This document shows, piece after piece, positions 57,217-64,000 of a stretch of DNA of 64,000 nucleotides; position 1 is the first letter of the stretch, and the number at the start of each line of letters is the position of its first letter. The position numbers were made by a program, and so were the translations under genes. Source of the DNA: UBA11524 sp045132495 (GTDB lineage Bacteria; Bacillota; Clostridia; Christensenellales; Aristaeellaceae). Location of the stretch: the NCBI GenBank assembly GCA_045132495.1, contig JBGUSK010000097.1, forward strand, positions 8,594-72,593, in the 5' to 3' direction. The notes beneath the pieces are model-generated. The model had not been told where the DNA came from. It saw only the letters and a list, made by a program, of their open reading frames with translations, and did not search any database.

Positions 57217-58329
57217 TCAGCCCACAGAAGGCGCTTCCATGATGTTCAGCACCATCAGGAAGGTGCCCATCCTGTCGGTTTCAAAGGTGAGGATGCCGTC
57301 CTTCAGGGTGAAGGGCATCTCATTCCAGACTTCGATCGGATTACCGTTGACCATTTCCTCTTCCACGCGGACGATCTTGAACGCGCGGGCCTTGAGCTCG
57401 GAGGGCGCCATTTCAAAGAAGATGCTGTCCGGCATGGAGAAGGGGTGCTCATTCAGGTCGATGGTGATCTTCACATTGCCGGAAAACTCCACCGACTTGC
57501 CGCTGAACTGGAAGGAGGTGACAAACATGTAGAAGGCGTCGGTCTTCAGCTCGATGTCCAGGGGGGCAGCATCCACCAGCACCATCAGGCGGCCGGGGAG
57601 CTTTTTGCCATCCAGGGATTCCGCGGAGGCATTGGTGCTGGTGTCCAGATCGACGCTCACATCCTCGGAGATGATGTAGCCGCACACGGGGCAGAGGGTC
57701 AGCTTTTTGCCGCCCACCACGATGGTGGCGGAGGAGCAGGGCGCAGTGTTGCTGTTGTAGCACTTGCTGCGGGTGCAGGCGGCGGTGTGGGTGCCGTCGT
57801 TGTTGCGGATCCATGCACCGTAGGAATGGCCCAGCATGGGCTTTTCATTGTCGTGATAGTTGTCGCCGCAGCGGGTGCAGGTGTGATCCACATAGCCGGC
57901 GCTCTCGCAGGTGGGGGCGACGGTCTTTTCGGCGTAATCGTGGCCCAGCGCGGAGCCGGGGGCAGGGCGGGAGGTCTTGGCGGAGCATTGCGCGTTGGCG
58001 CACTTGGCGTTCTCCGTGCCGTCCTTGGTGCAGGTGGCGTCACCGGCGGGAACCCAGTTGGTGAAGGAATGGCTGGACCAGGAGGCGGAAGCGCCGCACC
58101 AGCGGCAGCGGCCGGAGCAGCTGTCCGGCGACAGGCCGGAGTTGTAGCTGTTGGGGTTGTGGTTGCGGCTGGTGCGGTAGCCGCACTCATTGCAGTCCCA
58201 GTGGCACCAGGCGCCGGAACCTGCCAGGGAGGTGTTCGAGCTGCCGCAGGAATCACAGGAGATGGCCATGGCAACGCTGCCCAGCAGCATCATGGTCAGG
58301 AGGGAGAGGATGAACAGTAGTTTTTTCAT
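57217..58329 (-). CDS. Secreted cysteine-rich repeat protein
   Basis: 370 residues from ATG 58329 (AAAGGATGG upstream, at a rather long distance). A signal peptide (ending VAMA) precedes about 200 residues of small Cys-pair modules: CDSCGSS, CHWDCNECGYR, CSGRCRWCGASASWSSHSF, CTKDGTENAKCANAQC, CESAGYVDHTCTRCGDNYHDNEKPMLGHSY, CPVCGY. These are the zinc-ribbon-like HxY-C..C repeats common in clostridial surface proteins. The last 140 residues are a beta domain (RLMVLVDAAPLDIELKTDAFYMF). Probably surface-associated; partner unknown. Confidence 0.8.
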   Translation of the reverse strand: MKKLLFILSLLTMMLLGSVAMAISCDSCGSSNTSLAGSGAWCHWDCNECGYRTSRNHNPNSYNSGLSPDSCSGRCRWCGASASWSSHSFTNWVPAGDATCTKDGTENAKCANAQCSAKTSRPAPGSALGHDYAEKTVAPTCESAGYVDHTCTRCGDNYHDNEKPMLGHSYGAWIRNNDGTHTAACTRSKCYNSNTAPCSSATIVVGGKKLTLCPVCGYIISEDVSVDLDTSTNASAESLDGKKLPGRLMVLVDAAPLDIELKTDAFYMFVTSFQFSGKSVEFSGNVKITIDLNEHPFSMPDSIFFEMAPSELKARAFKIVRVEEEMVNGNPIEVWNEMPFTLKDGILTFETDRMGTFLMVLNIMEAPSVG

Positions 58330-58388
58330 GGTGAAGTACCATCCTTTCATCTATATAAAGTGGCTCAGTGTCTTATGTGTGTGGTTGC

Positions 58389-58417
58389 ATTATACCATAT
58401 GAGGCAAGGGTTTACAA
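58389..58417 (-). promoter_or_regulatory. Promoter of the cysteine-rich protein gene
   Basis: On the minus strand: TTGTAA (58417-58412), 17-base spacer, TATAAT (58394-58389). Confidence 0.8.
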
Positions 58418-58470
58418 CTCCATTTTTCTTCCAGTATCGGATTAGAAATTGCTCAGGCGCACCAAAAGAC

Positions 58471-58499
58471 TTGCTCAATTCATAATTCACTGGTATAAT
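58471..58499 (+). promoter_or_regulatory. Promoter of the kinase/CDP-alcohol operon
   Basis: TTGCTC at 58471-58476, 17-base spacer, TATAAT at 58494-58499, 67 bases before the kinase start. Confidence 0.8.
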
Positions 58500-58566
58500 A
58501 AAATGATGGCCGGTTCATCCGTACCAGCATTCCAATGATATTACCCGAGAGAGGGCTGTAAATCGC

Positions 58567-59496
58567 ATGTCGTATCATGATTATATATCCACAGCTACGC
58601 TGCAGTATCTCATGCAGCAGTACCCGGAGCATACGCCGGGCTGGCTGGAATCCTTCACGGATGAGGTGCATCGGCTGGAGGAAATGTGGGGCGTCACGGT
58701 GGAGGGATATGAGCGGGATTCCCGCTTCGGAACCATCCTGTATGGACAGAGCGAAAAGTACGGGAAGGTCGCAGTGAAGATCGTGCCCTGGTTCTCCCCG
58801 CGGCTGCAGGGAGAGGTGTATTGCTATCAGCACCTGCCCTACCGGGAGATGTGCCCGCTGTATGCGGTGGATGAAAAGCTGGGTGCGATGCTGCTCAAGT
58901 ATGTCACCATCCCGGAGGCGGCAGATCCGGAGAAAAAGGAAGCCGCCATTGCCGCGCTGTATGCCCAGCGGCGCATCGCCACGCAGGAGGACGCCCAGCA
59001 CGTTCCCCATTATGAAGATGTGCTTCACGAGGTTTCCGCCAACGCCCTTTCTGAAATCGCCCGCACCGGCGATGCAGGCTATGCGCATCTGGCATTGTCC
59101 ATCGAGCGGGCGCAGAAGGCCATGGCTGCCTTTGCGGACAGCGAGCGCTGCCTCATCCATGGCGACGCCCATGCCTTTAACCTCCTTGAGGAGGGGGACT
59201 CCTGCCTGATGATCGATCCGCTGGGCTATGTGGCGCCCTTCGCCTTTGAGTGGGCACGCTATCTGGGCACGGCGATGAAGGAAAAGCAGCTGCCGGCAGC
59301 GTATTTCCGCCAGATCGTCCTGCGGCTGACCCAGAGAAATGCTTCCCTGGAGGAAGCTCTGCGCGCCTTCGCCATCGACACCACGCTCCGGGCCTGCAAT
59401 ACCTTCATCGAGGGCAACACCTATCAGGAGATCTGCTATTCGGCGGATTGGGCCCGCCGCGCCTGGGACTATTACGATGCGCTGGTGCATACCTAA
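58567..59496 (+). CDS. Small-molecule kinase (APH/streptomycin-6-kinase-like fold)
   Basis: 309 residues. The N-lobe lysine is in GKVAVKIVPW, the catalytic loop is CLIHGDAHAFNLL (HGDxHxxN) and the metal aspartate is in CLMIDPLGYV, followed by FEWARYLG as in the aminoglycoside 6-phosphotransferase branch. The fold phosphorylates hydroxyl groups of sugars, choline or antibiotics. It is the first gene of an operon with a CDP-alcohol phosphatidyltransferase and a cytidylyltransferase, so phosphorylation of a polar alcohol for lipid head-group synthesis is more likely than drug resistance. Substrate unknown. Confidence 0.85.
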   Translation: MSYHDYISTATLQYLMQQYPEHTPGWLESFTDEVHRLEEMWGVTVEGYERDSRFGTILYGQSEKYGKVAVKIVPWFSPRLQGEVYCYQHLPYREMCPLYAVDEKLGAMLLKYVTIPEAADPEKKEAAIAALYAQRRIATQEDAQHVPHYEDVLHEVSANALSEIARTGDAGYAHLALSIERAQKAMAAFADSERCLIHGDAHAFNLLEEGDSCLMIDPLGYVAPFAFEWARYLGTAMKEKQLPAAYFRQIVLRLTQRNASLEEALRAFAIDTTLRACNTFIEGNTYQEICYSADWARRAWDYYDALVHT

Positions 59497-59514
59497 GATT
59501 CAGGAGGCAAAGCC

Positions 59515-61659
59515 ATGTCATTCATCGAAAAGGCGAAGGCCTTTTACGCCGATATGCGCCGGGACGTTCCGGCCAGCTACAAGTCCCAGGACACGGAAGA
59601 ACCCTTCGACAAGGTGTTCACCAAGCCTCTGGGCTACCTCTTCACCCGCTTCTTCATCCACATCAAGTGGACGCCCAATATGGTAACCATCCTGTCGATG
59701 TTCATTGGCGTGATCGGCGGCGTGCTGTTCTACCCGGATTCCTTCGGATGGAATCTCGCGGGTGTGCTGCTGGTGATCCTGGCCAACATCCTTGACTCTA
59801 CCGACGGCCAGATGGCCCGCCTCACCGGGCAGAAATCCGCCCTGGGCCGCATCCTGGACGGTATGTCCTCGACGCTGTGGTACATCGCGATGTATTGCGC
59901 CATCTGCTGCAAGCTGTACAATGATCCCATCCCCTTTGCCCCCGGGCACACCTGGGGATGGATCATCTGGGCGATCGCCATCGTTTGCGGCCTGCTCGGC
60001 CATGCCCAGCAGTGCACCATGGCGGACCGCTACCGCAATATCCACCTGTTCTTCCTGAAGAACAAGCACGGCGATGAGCTCCACCGCTCCGAGGATATCA
60101 CCCGGCAGCGTCTGGCGCTGCCCAAGGAGGGCGCGAATTTCCAGAAGGTGCAGCTGTTTATCGACGGCATCTTCACCCTGTCCCAGGAGAAGATCACCCC
60201 CACCTTCCAGAAGCTCTACGATGCATATCTGGCGGCGGACGAGGACACCCGCGAGGCCATCCGCCAGGATTATCTGGAGGGCTCCCGCAAGTACATCCAG
60301 CTGACCAATGTGCTGACCTTCAACGCCCGCGCGTATCTGTTCTTTGCGCTGGTGCTGCTGAATGTGCCCTTTCTGTACTTCGTGCTGGAGTTTTTCGGCT
60401 TCGGTGCGCTGAAGATCTATACCCAGCGCAGCTACGAGAAGCTGGCCCTGGATCTCCTGAAGAAGTACAGCCTCCCCGGTCATGACGACAAGAAGCCCGG
60501 CATCTGGAACAAGGTGTTCTTCATCGTGGGCGTGGTCGGCGTGATCGTGATGCTGATGAACACCGACTTCTCCGGCGTGGACTGGTCCGGCACCGTCCTT
60601 CGCCTGATGCCCCTGTGGCTGCCCTCGCTGCTGTGCCTGTGGGGTGTGATCTATGTGCTGCACGCGCTGGGCTACGGCATCATCATGGGCTGGCGCGGCA
60701 AGGGGATTCCCTTCACACAGCTGCTGCGGGTATCCATCTCCGGCTTTGCCCTCAACCATGTGACCCCCTGCGGTCTGGTGGGCGGCGAGTTCTACCGGGT
60801 GATGGAAATGAAGCCCGCCCTCGGCACCGAAAAGGCCGTAGCGTCCACGCTGACCTTCACGGTCATGAACACCTTCTCCCACGTGATGTTCTGGTTTACG
60901 GGTGCGGTTTTGTACATCGTGTCCGGCTGCCCGGGCTCCTGGGTGGTGACGGCGGGCGTGGTGCTGATGGCGCTGGCCTGCGGCGCGGGCATCGTGCTGT
61001 TCTTCCGCTACTGCAAGCGGGGGCTGGTGGTGTCCTGCATGAATCTGCTGGGCAAGCTGCCACTGGTAGGCGGAAAAATCGTCGCCCTGCTGGAGAAAAA
61101 GGCTGACCAGTTCGAGGAGATCGACCAGGACATGGAGGCCTTCTACTGCCGCCATTGGGATTTCTGGACGACTACCGTGGTGGAATATGCCGCCCGTCTG
61201 CTGGAGGCCGCCGAATTCTGGCTGATCTTCCTCGCCCTTGATTTGAATGTGCCCTATATTTACTGTGTCGTAGCGCTTTCCTGCGCGTCGCTGGTGGGCA
61301 ATCTGCTGGCGTTCATCCCCATGCAGATCGGCACCCGCGAGATGGGCCTGGCCCTGGCGATGAGCTGGGTCGGCCTGGCCTCGCCGCTGAGCCTGACCGC
61401 CTCCATCATGTCCCGTATCCGTGAGATCATCTACACCGCTGCCGGCACGCTGATGCTGCTGGTGCGCAACGGCGAACTGCCCAAGGCCACCAAGGAGGAC
61501 GTGCTGGATGCGATCGACGACGCGGAGGAGGACGATATCCCTGCTGTCGAGGTTGACTGGGAGCCGCCGATCACCGAAGGCGACTGGCAGCCCGGCATGA
61601 CCGCTGTGCCCGTTGTGCCCGCCGAAGCCGACCCCTCCGAGGAGGTGCCGATCCAATGA
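59515..61659 (+). CDS. CDP-alcohol phosphatidyltransferase fused to a flippase-like membrane domain
   Basis: 714 residues. The N-terminal domain (about 30-310) has the CDP-alcohol motif D94..D97-G..A-R102, x8, G111..D115, but the final aspartate expected at 119 is serine. The C-terminal domain (about 335-645) is a UPF0104/LPG_synthase_TM-type membrane domain (SGFALNHVTPCGLVGGEFYRV; IPMQIGTREMGLALAMSWVG), the kind found in MprF and AglD. An acidic Pro-rich tail follows. The fusion suggests making a phospholipid and moving it across the membrane. It sits 18 bases after the kinase gene and overlaps the cytidylyltransferase gene by four bases. Confidence 0.87.
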   Translation: MSFIEKAKAFYADMRRDVPASYKSQDTEEPFDKVFTKPLGYLFTRFFIHIKWTPNMVTILSMFIGVIGGVLFYPDSFGWNLAGVLLVILANILDSTDGQMARLTGQKSALGRILDGMSSTLWYIAMYCAICCKLYNDPIPFAPGHTWGWIIWAIAIVCGLLGHAQQCTMADRYRNIHLFFLKNKHGDELHRSEDITRQRLALPKEGANFQKVQLFIDGIFTLSQEKITPTFQKLYDAYLAADEDTREAIRQDYLEGSRKYIQLTNVLTFNARAYLFFALVLLNVPFLYFVLEFFGFGALKIYTQRSYEKLALDLLKKYSLPGHDDKKPGIWNKVFFIVGVVGVIVMLMNTDFSGVDWSGTVLRLMPLWLPSLLCLWGVIYVLHALGYGIIMGWRGKGIPFTQLLRVSISGFALNHVTPCGLVGGEFYRVMEMKPALGTEKAVASTLTFTVMNTFSHVMFWFTGAVLYIVSGCPGSWVVTAGVVLMALACGAGIVLFFRYCKRGLVVSCMNLLGKLPLVGGKIVALLEKKADQFEEIDQDMEAFYCRHWDFWTTTVVEYAARLLEAAEFWLIFLALDLNVPYIYCVVALSCASLVGNLLAFIPMQIGTREMGLALAMSWVGLASPLSLTASIMSRIREIIYTAAGTLMLLVRNGELPKATKEDVLDAIDDAEEDDIPAVEVDWEPPITEGDWQPGMTAVPVVPAEADPSEEVPIQ

Positions 61660-62300
61660 ATGCGGCCCTGATCCTCTCTGGCGGCGTGGGCGCAAGATTT
61701 GGCGCAAGCGTTCCCAAGCAGTACACCCGCATCCGCCGCAGGATGGTGATCGAGCACGTCATCGAAGCGGCGATGCAGGCGGAAACGATTGATGTGGTGA
61801 TGGTCGCCGGCGCGGACTGCCCGCAGCTGCGCAGCTTGCAGAAAAAGTACGGCTTCCGCACGACCCCTGGCGGCAGCGTCCGCAACGAAACGCTGCTCAA
61901 TGGCCTGACCGCCCTGCGCGAGCTGGGCTGCGAACGGGTGGTCATCCTCGATGCGGTGCGTCCGCTGGTGACGGGGGCGCTGCTGGATGAATACATCCGC
62001 CTGATGCAAGAGGGCTGGGACGCGGTGTCCACCGTGCAGCCCATCACCGATAGCCTCGGCTGCCTGGACATGCATGAGGTGGATCGCAGCCGCTACTACC
62101 TGATGCAGTCGCCCGAGGGTTATGACCTGCCAAAGCTCCTGCAGTATTTCGACCCCCATTCACCCCTGACCGAGGTAGCTCACCAGCTGCCGGCGGACAG
62201 TCGGATTTACCTCTACCGGGACTTCCCGGAGAACCCCAAGCTGACCTATCCCTGGGAGAAGATGGCTATCGCCCAGGCACTGAAGGAGAGGGGACAATGA
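61656..62300 (+). CDS. IspD/TarI-like cytidylyltransferase
   Basis: 214 residues. The nucleotide-binding start LSGGVGARFGASVPKQY fits the IspD family; GGSVRNETLLNGL, VILDAVRPLV, MQSPEGY and LTYPWEKMAIAQAL mark the other conserved blocks, with several differences from true IspD (VILDAVRP for VHDAVRP, MQSPEG for AQTPQ). It probably activates a phosphorylated polyol or similar alcohol with CTP, giving the CDP-alcohol for the enzyme encoded upstream. ATGA overlaps at both ends tie it into the operon. An isoprenoid role cannot be excluded, but the setting argues against it. Confidence 0.85.
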   Translation: MNAALILSGGVGARFGASVPKQYTRIRRRMVIEHVIEAAMQAETIDVVMVAGADCPQLRSLQKKYGFRTTPGGSVRNETLLNGLTALRELGCERVVILDAVRPLVTGALLDEYIRLMQEGWDAVSTVQPITDSLGCLDMHEVDRSRYYLMQSPEGYDLPKLLQYFDPHSPLTEVAHQLPADSRIYLYRDFPENPKLTYPWEKMAIAQALKERGQ

Positions 62301-63034
62301 AAAGGCTGCTGAGCCTGCTGCTTGCGATACTCCTGCTGCTTGTTCCTGCGCTGGCGGAAACCGTGGACGTTGCAGCCATGCAGCGCGCCCGGGATGCGCT
62401 GACCCGGCAGGGCTTCTCCATATCGGATGAATGCTTTGCCCGGGCGCTGGAATACCGCCGCACGATGCAGGAAATGTATGCGCGCTCGGGCTTTGACGCA
62501 GGGAACCCGGAGCAGAGCGAGCTGATCTATGAGCTGCTGCTGTGTGAGGGCATTGGCCTCTACGACTACGATGCCCTGACCTGGACGCCCACTTCGGAAC
62601 AGATCTACGTCTTTGATGCGGAGTTCTTCAATATCGAGGGTATGTATACGGAATTCCTGCAGGGTGTGCAGTCCATCATGCCGGATGCCCAGATCACCGA
62701 TGTCCGCGAGGATCTGTCCGGGATGAACGAGTATCTCGAGGGCAAGCGCAAGGTGCTCTTTGAATTCAACGGACACTCCTATGTGGTCACGCTGACCAGC
62801 GAGGGTGACTGGCTGAACACAGAGATCATCGACTTTCTCAATCAGGTGCTGAAGACCGAGGGGGATACCAACCGGCTGCACATCGTCAGCGAAGGCTGGG
62901 ATCAGCTGGTATTCCTGATCTACGGGACAGAGACGGATGCCAAGGTACTGCGCCGTCTGCTGGACGTGGAGGAACCAGCATCCGGCGTGGGCGAGAGCCT
63001 GCTGGACTGGTTGGGCAGCCTATTCGGCCAGTAA
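62297..63034 (+). CDS. Secreted protein of unknown function, last gene of the lipid operon
   Basis: 245 residues: signal peptide (MKRLLSLLLAILLLLVPALA), then an alpha/beta protein with helical N-terminus (MQRARDALTRQGFSISDECFARALEYRRTMQEMYARSGF) and a sheet-rich centre (IYVFDAEFFNIEGMYTEFLQG, RKVLFEFNGHSYVVTLTSEGDW). The family is not recognised. It overlaps the cytidylyltransferase gene by four bases, so it probably acts with the pathway on the outer side of the membrane. Terminator directly after. Confidence 0.8.
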   Translation: MKRLLSLLLAILLLLVPALAETVDVAAMQRARDALTRQGFSISDECFARALEYRRTMQEMYARSGFDAGNPEQSELIYELLLCEGIGLYDYDALTWTPTSEQIYVFDAEFFNIEGMYTEFLQGVQSIMPDAQITDVREDLSGMNEYLEGKRKVLFEFNGHSYVVTLTSEGDWLNTEIIDFLNQVLKTEGDTNRLHIVSEGWDQLVFLIYGTETDAKVLRRLLDVEEPASGVGESLLDWLGSLFGQ

Positions 63035-63038
63035 ATAC

Positions 63039-63072
63039 AAAAAATCGCCGTCCATGAGGATGGCGATTTTTT
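63039..63072. terminator. Bidirectional terminator
   Basis: ATCGCCGTCC/GGATGGCGAT stem (63044-63053, 63058-63067) with A-run before and T-run after, between the lipid operon and the convergent GtrA genes. Confidence 0.9.
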
Positions 63073-63088
63073 TATGTGCGGGAGTTTG

Positions 63089-63478
63089 TTACTCCGCCTT
63101 CTCCTTATACACCACGAACTTCTGGAACAGGTACTCGGTCACGAGGTTCGTGCACATGACGATCAGCTGCACCAGCCAGTCATGGACGCCCAGGCCCTCC
63201 ATCCAGTTGCCCAGCCAGGTGGAGGCAGGGGTGAACACTGCGTAGAACAGCGCGACCAGCAGCATATCGCGCACGACATGGCCGGTGGGCTTGAAGGTGT
63301 ACTTGCGGTTGAAGGTGAAATTCCAGATGACGGAGAGCGCCAGGGAGGGCAGGTAGCTCATCCACCAGCTTTCCCAGCCCAGCACGTCGTGGAACAGGGC
63401 GAAGCTGGCGACCTGGATGATGCCCGCAGAGAGGCTGAACAGGGTAAACTTGATGGCCTGGAGGACGTTCTTGTTCAT
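63089..63478 (-). CDS. GtrA-family membrane protein
   Basis: 129 residues with four membrane helices (IKFTLFSLSAGIIQVASFALF; YLPSLALSVIWNFTFNRKYTF; LLVALFYAVFTPASTWLG; LIVMCTNLVTEYLFQKFVVY). The NFTFNRKYTF and FQKFVVY signatures are typical of GtrA, a family proposed to flip or present lipid-linked sugars for glycosyltransferases. It lies three bases after the second GtrA-like gene, in one operon. Confidence 0.9.
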   Translation of the reverse strand: MNKNVLQAIKFTLFSLSAGIIQVASFALFHDVLGWESWWMSYLPSLALSVIWNFTFNRKYTFKPTGHVVRDMLLVALFYAVFTPASTWLGNWMEGLGVHDWLVQLIVMCTNLVTEYLFQKFVVYKEKAE

Positions 63479-63481
63479 GGG

Positions 63482-63967
63482 TCATTCTCCTTTTTCATTG
63501 GTGTCGAGCGTATCAAGGCTTTCCCGGTAGAGGACAAAGCGCTGGAACAGGTAGGCCAGCACCGCCCAAAGGACAAATTGTGTCAGGTTGAAGGCTACGG
63601 CCGCATTTGCCAAAAGGTTGCCCACCAGCGGCTCTGCGGAATACGACATGGACTGCCGGATGATTTCCTGCATCACAGGAGCCCAAAGTCTGCCGGTGAG
63701 GATGTCAAACAGCATTTCCAGCACGCTCATCACCGGGATGGCGATGCCCCATGCCAGTGCGGAACGGAAGGTGTACCGACGGTTCAGCGCGGCGGTGATG
63801 ATGGCTGCCAACAGGTTGACGACGAGTGGGAAGTAGGACTGTATGGAGGCGAGCGCCTCGACACCCTGTCGGCCAACCAGCATATTGACGAAGACTCGAA
63901 GTGCATAGGCAACGAAGGTTACAGATGCGGTAATGGCAAAGTAGCGGGCTATACGATGGCCTTTCAT
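63482..63967 (-). CDS. GtrA-like membrane protein, longer paralogue
   Basis: 161 residues with four membrane helices; LNRRYTFRSA and LFQRFVLYRES match the two GtrA signatures, but the spacing between helices 2 and 4 is longer than usual (a LWAPVMQEIIRQSMSYSAE insert). GGAGGTAC precedes the start at 63967. First of a tandem GtrA pair, which may form a heterodimer. No glycosyltransferase is visible before the window ends. Confidence 0.82.
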   Translation of the reverse strand: MKGHRIARYFAITASVTFVAYALRVFVNMLVGRQGVEALASIQSYFPLVVNLLAAIITAALNRRYTFRSALAWGIAIPVMSVLEMLFDILTGRLWAPVMQEIIRQSMSYSAEPLVGNLLANAAVAFNLTQFVLWAVLAYLFQRFVLYRESLDTLDTNEKGE

Positions 63968-64000
63968 CGTGCGTACCTCCTTTACACCAGCCTCAGCGCG

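Noticed and set aside
58567..59496. Streptomycin resistance gene
   Set aside because: The kinase fold is right, but the operon with CDP-alcohol and cytidylyltransferase genes points to metabolism of an alcohol; drug specificity cannot be read from sequence.
1..64000. CRISPR arrays, rRNA genes, insertion sequences with transposase
   Set aside because: I looked for regularly spaced repeats, rRNA signatures and transposase motifs and saw none; the only RNA gene found is tRNA-Leu.

Overview
The window looks like a chromosomal segment of a GC-rich, Gram-positive gut or rumen member of the Clostridia (Bacillota). The reasons are strong AGGAGG-type ribosome binding sites, promoters of the TTGACA-17-TATAAT type, a T-box riboswitch on leuS, many secreted proteins with simple signal peptides and Thr/Pro linkers, a dockerin-bearing protein, and several plant or mucin glycan hydrolases. 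The genus cannot be fixed from the sequence alone.

Layout. 1-5.0 kb: end of a SNF2 helicase, a pentapeptide-repeat protein, a Nudix-HAD fusion, an L,D-transpeptidase and a CvpA-like protein. 5.1-9.9 kb (minus): an AlaRS lacking its C-terminal domain, then a sugar operon (Gfo/Idh oxidoreductase, small ORF, GH105), with palindromic repeats between. 10-18.6 kb: GH42 beta-galactosidase, OhrR-like regulator, PPK2, a flavin split-barrel protein, a WG-repeat protein, an AraC-kinase fusion, an acyltransferase and a Nudix hydrolase. 18.6-25.3 kb: secreted flavoprotein, malic enzyme, T-box-leuS and a secreted protein. 25.3-34.6 kb: GH43, GH2, a seven-module dockerin protein, an SH3-repeat protein and a trypsin-fold protein whose catalytic serine appears to be replaced.

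34.74-43.15 kb is an integrated element in the 3' end of a tRNA-Leu(CAG) gene, bounded by a 23-bp direct repeat. It encodes integrase, a repressor, an excisionase, a CHC2 zinc-finger protein, a RepA-like ATPase, scaffold, major capsid protein, a small-terminase candidate and a large terminase broken by an in-frame TGA. It has no portal, tail or lysis genes. I read it as a capsid-encoding phage satellite (PICI-like) or a reduced prophage. It is the strongest candidate for an unusual system here.

43.2-64 kb: a membrane/coiled-coil protein facing an XRE regulator, aconitase, and two degenerate copies of one sigma-factor/secreted-protein locus that have decayed reciprocally. Between the copies lie a two-component system with membrane proteins, a peroxidase/HxlR pair, and an acetyltransferase preceded by what looks like a translational attenuator. 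After the second copy come an ECF sigma/anti-sigma pair, a GltD-like oxidoreductase, a Cys-rich secreted protein, and a four-gene operon (kinase, CDP-alcohol transferase fused to a flippase-like domain, IspD-like cytidylyltransferase, secreted protein). That operon has the makings of a lipid head-group pathway. Two GtrA-like membrane proteins close the window.
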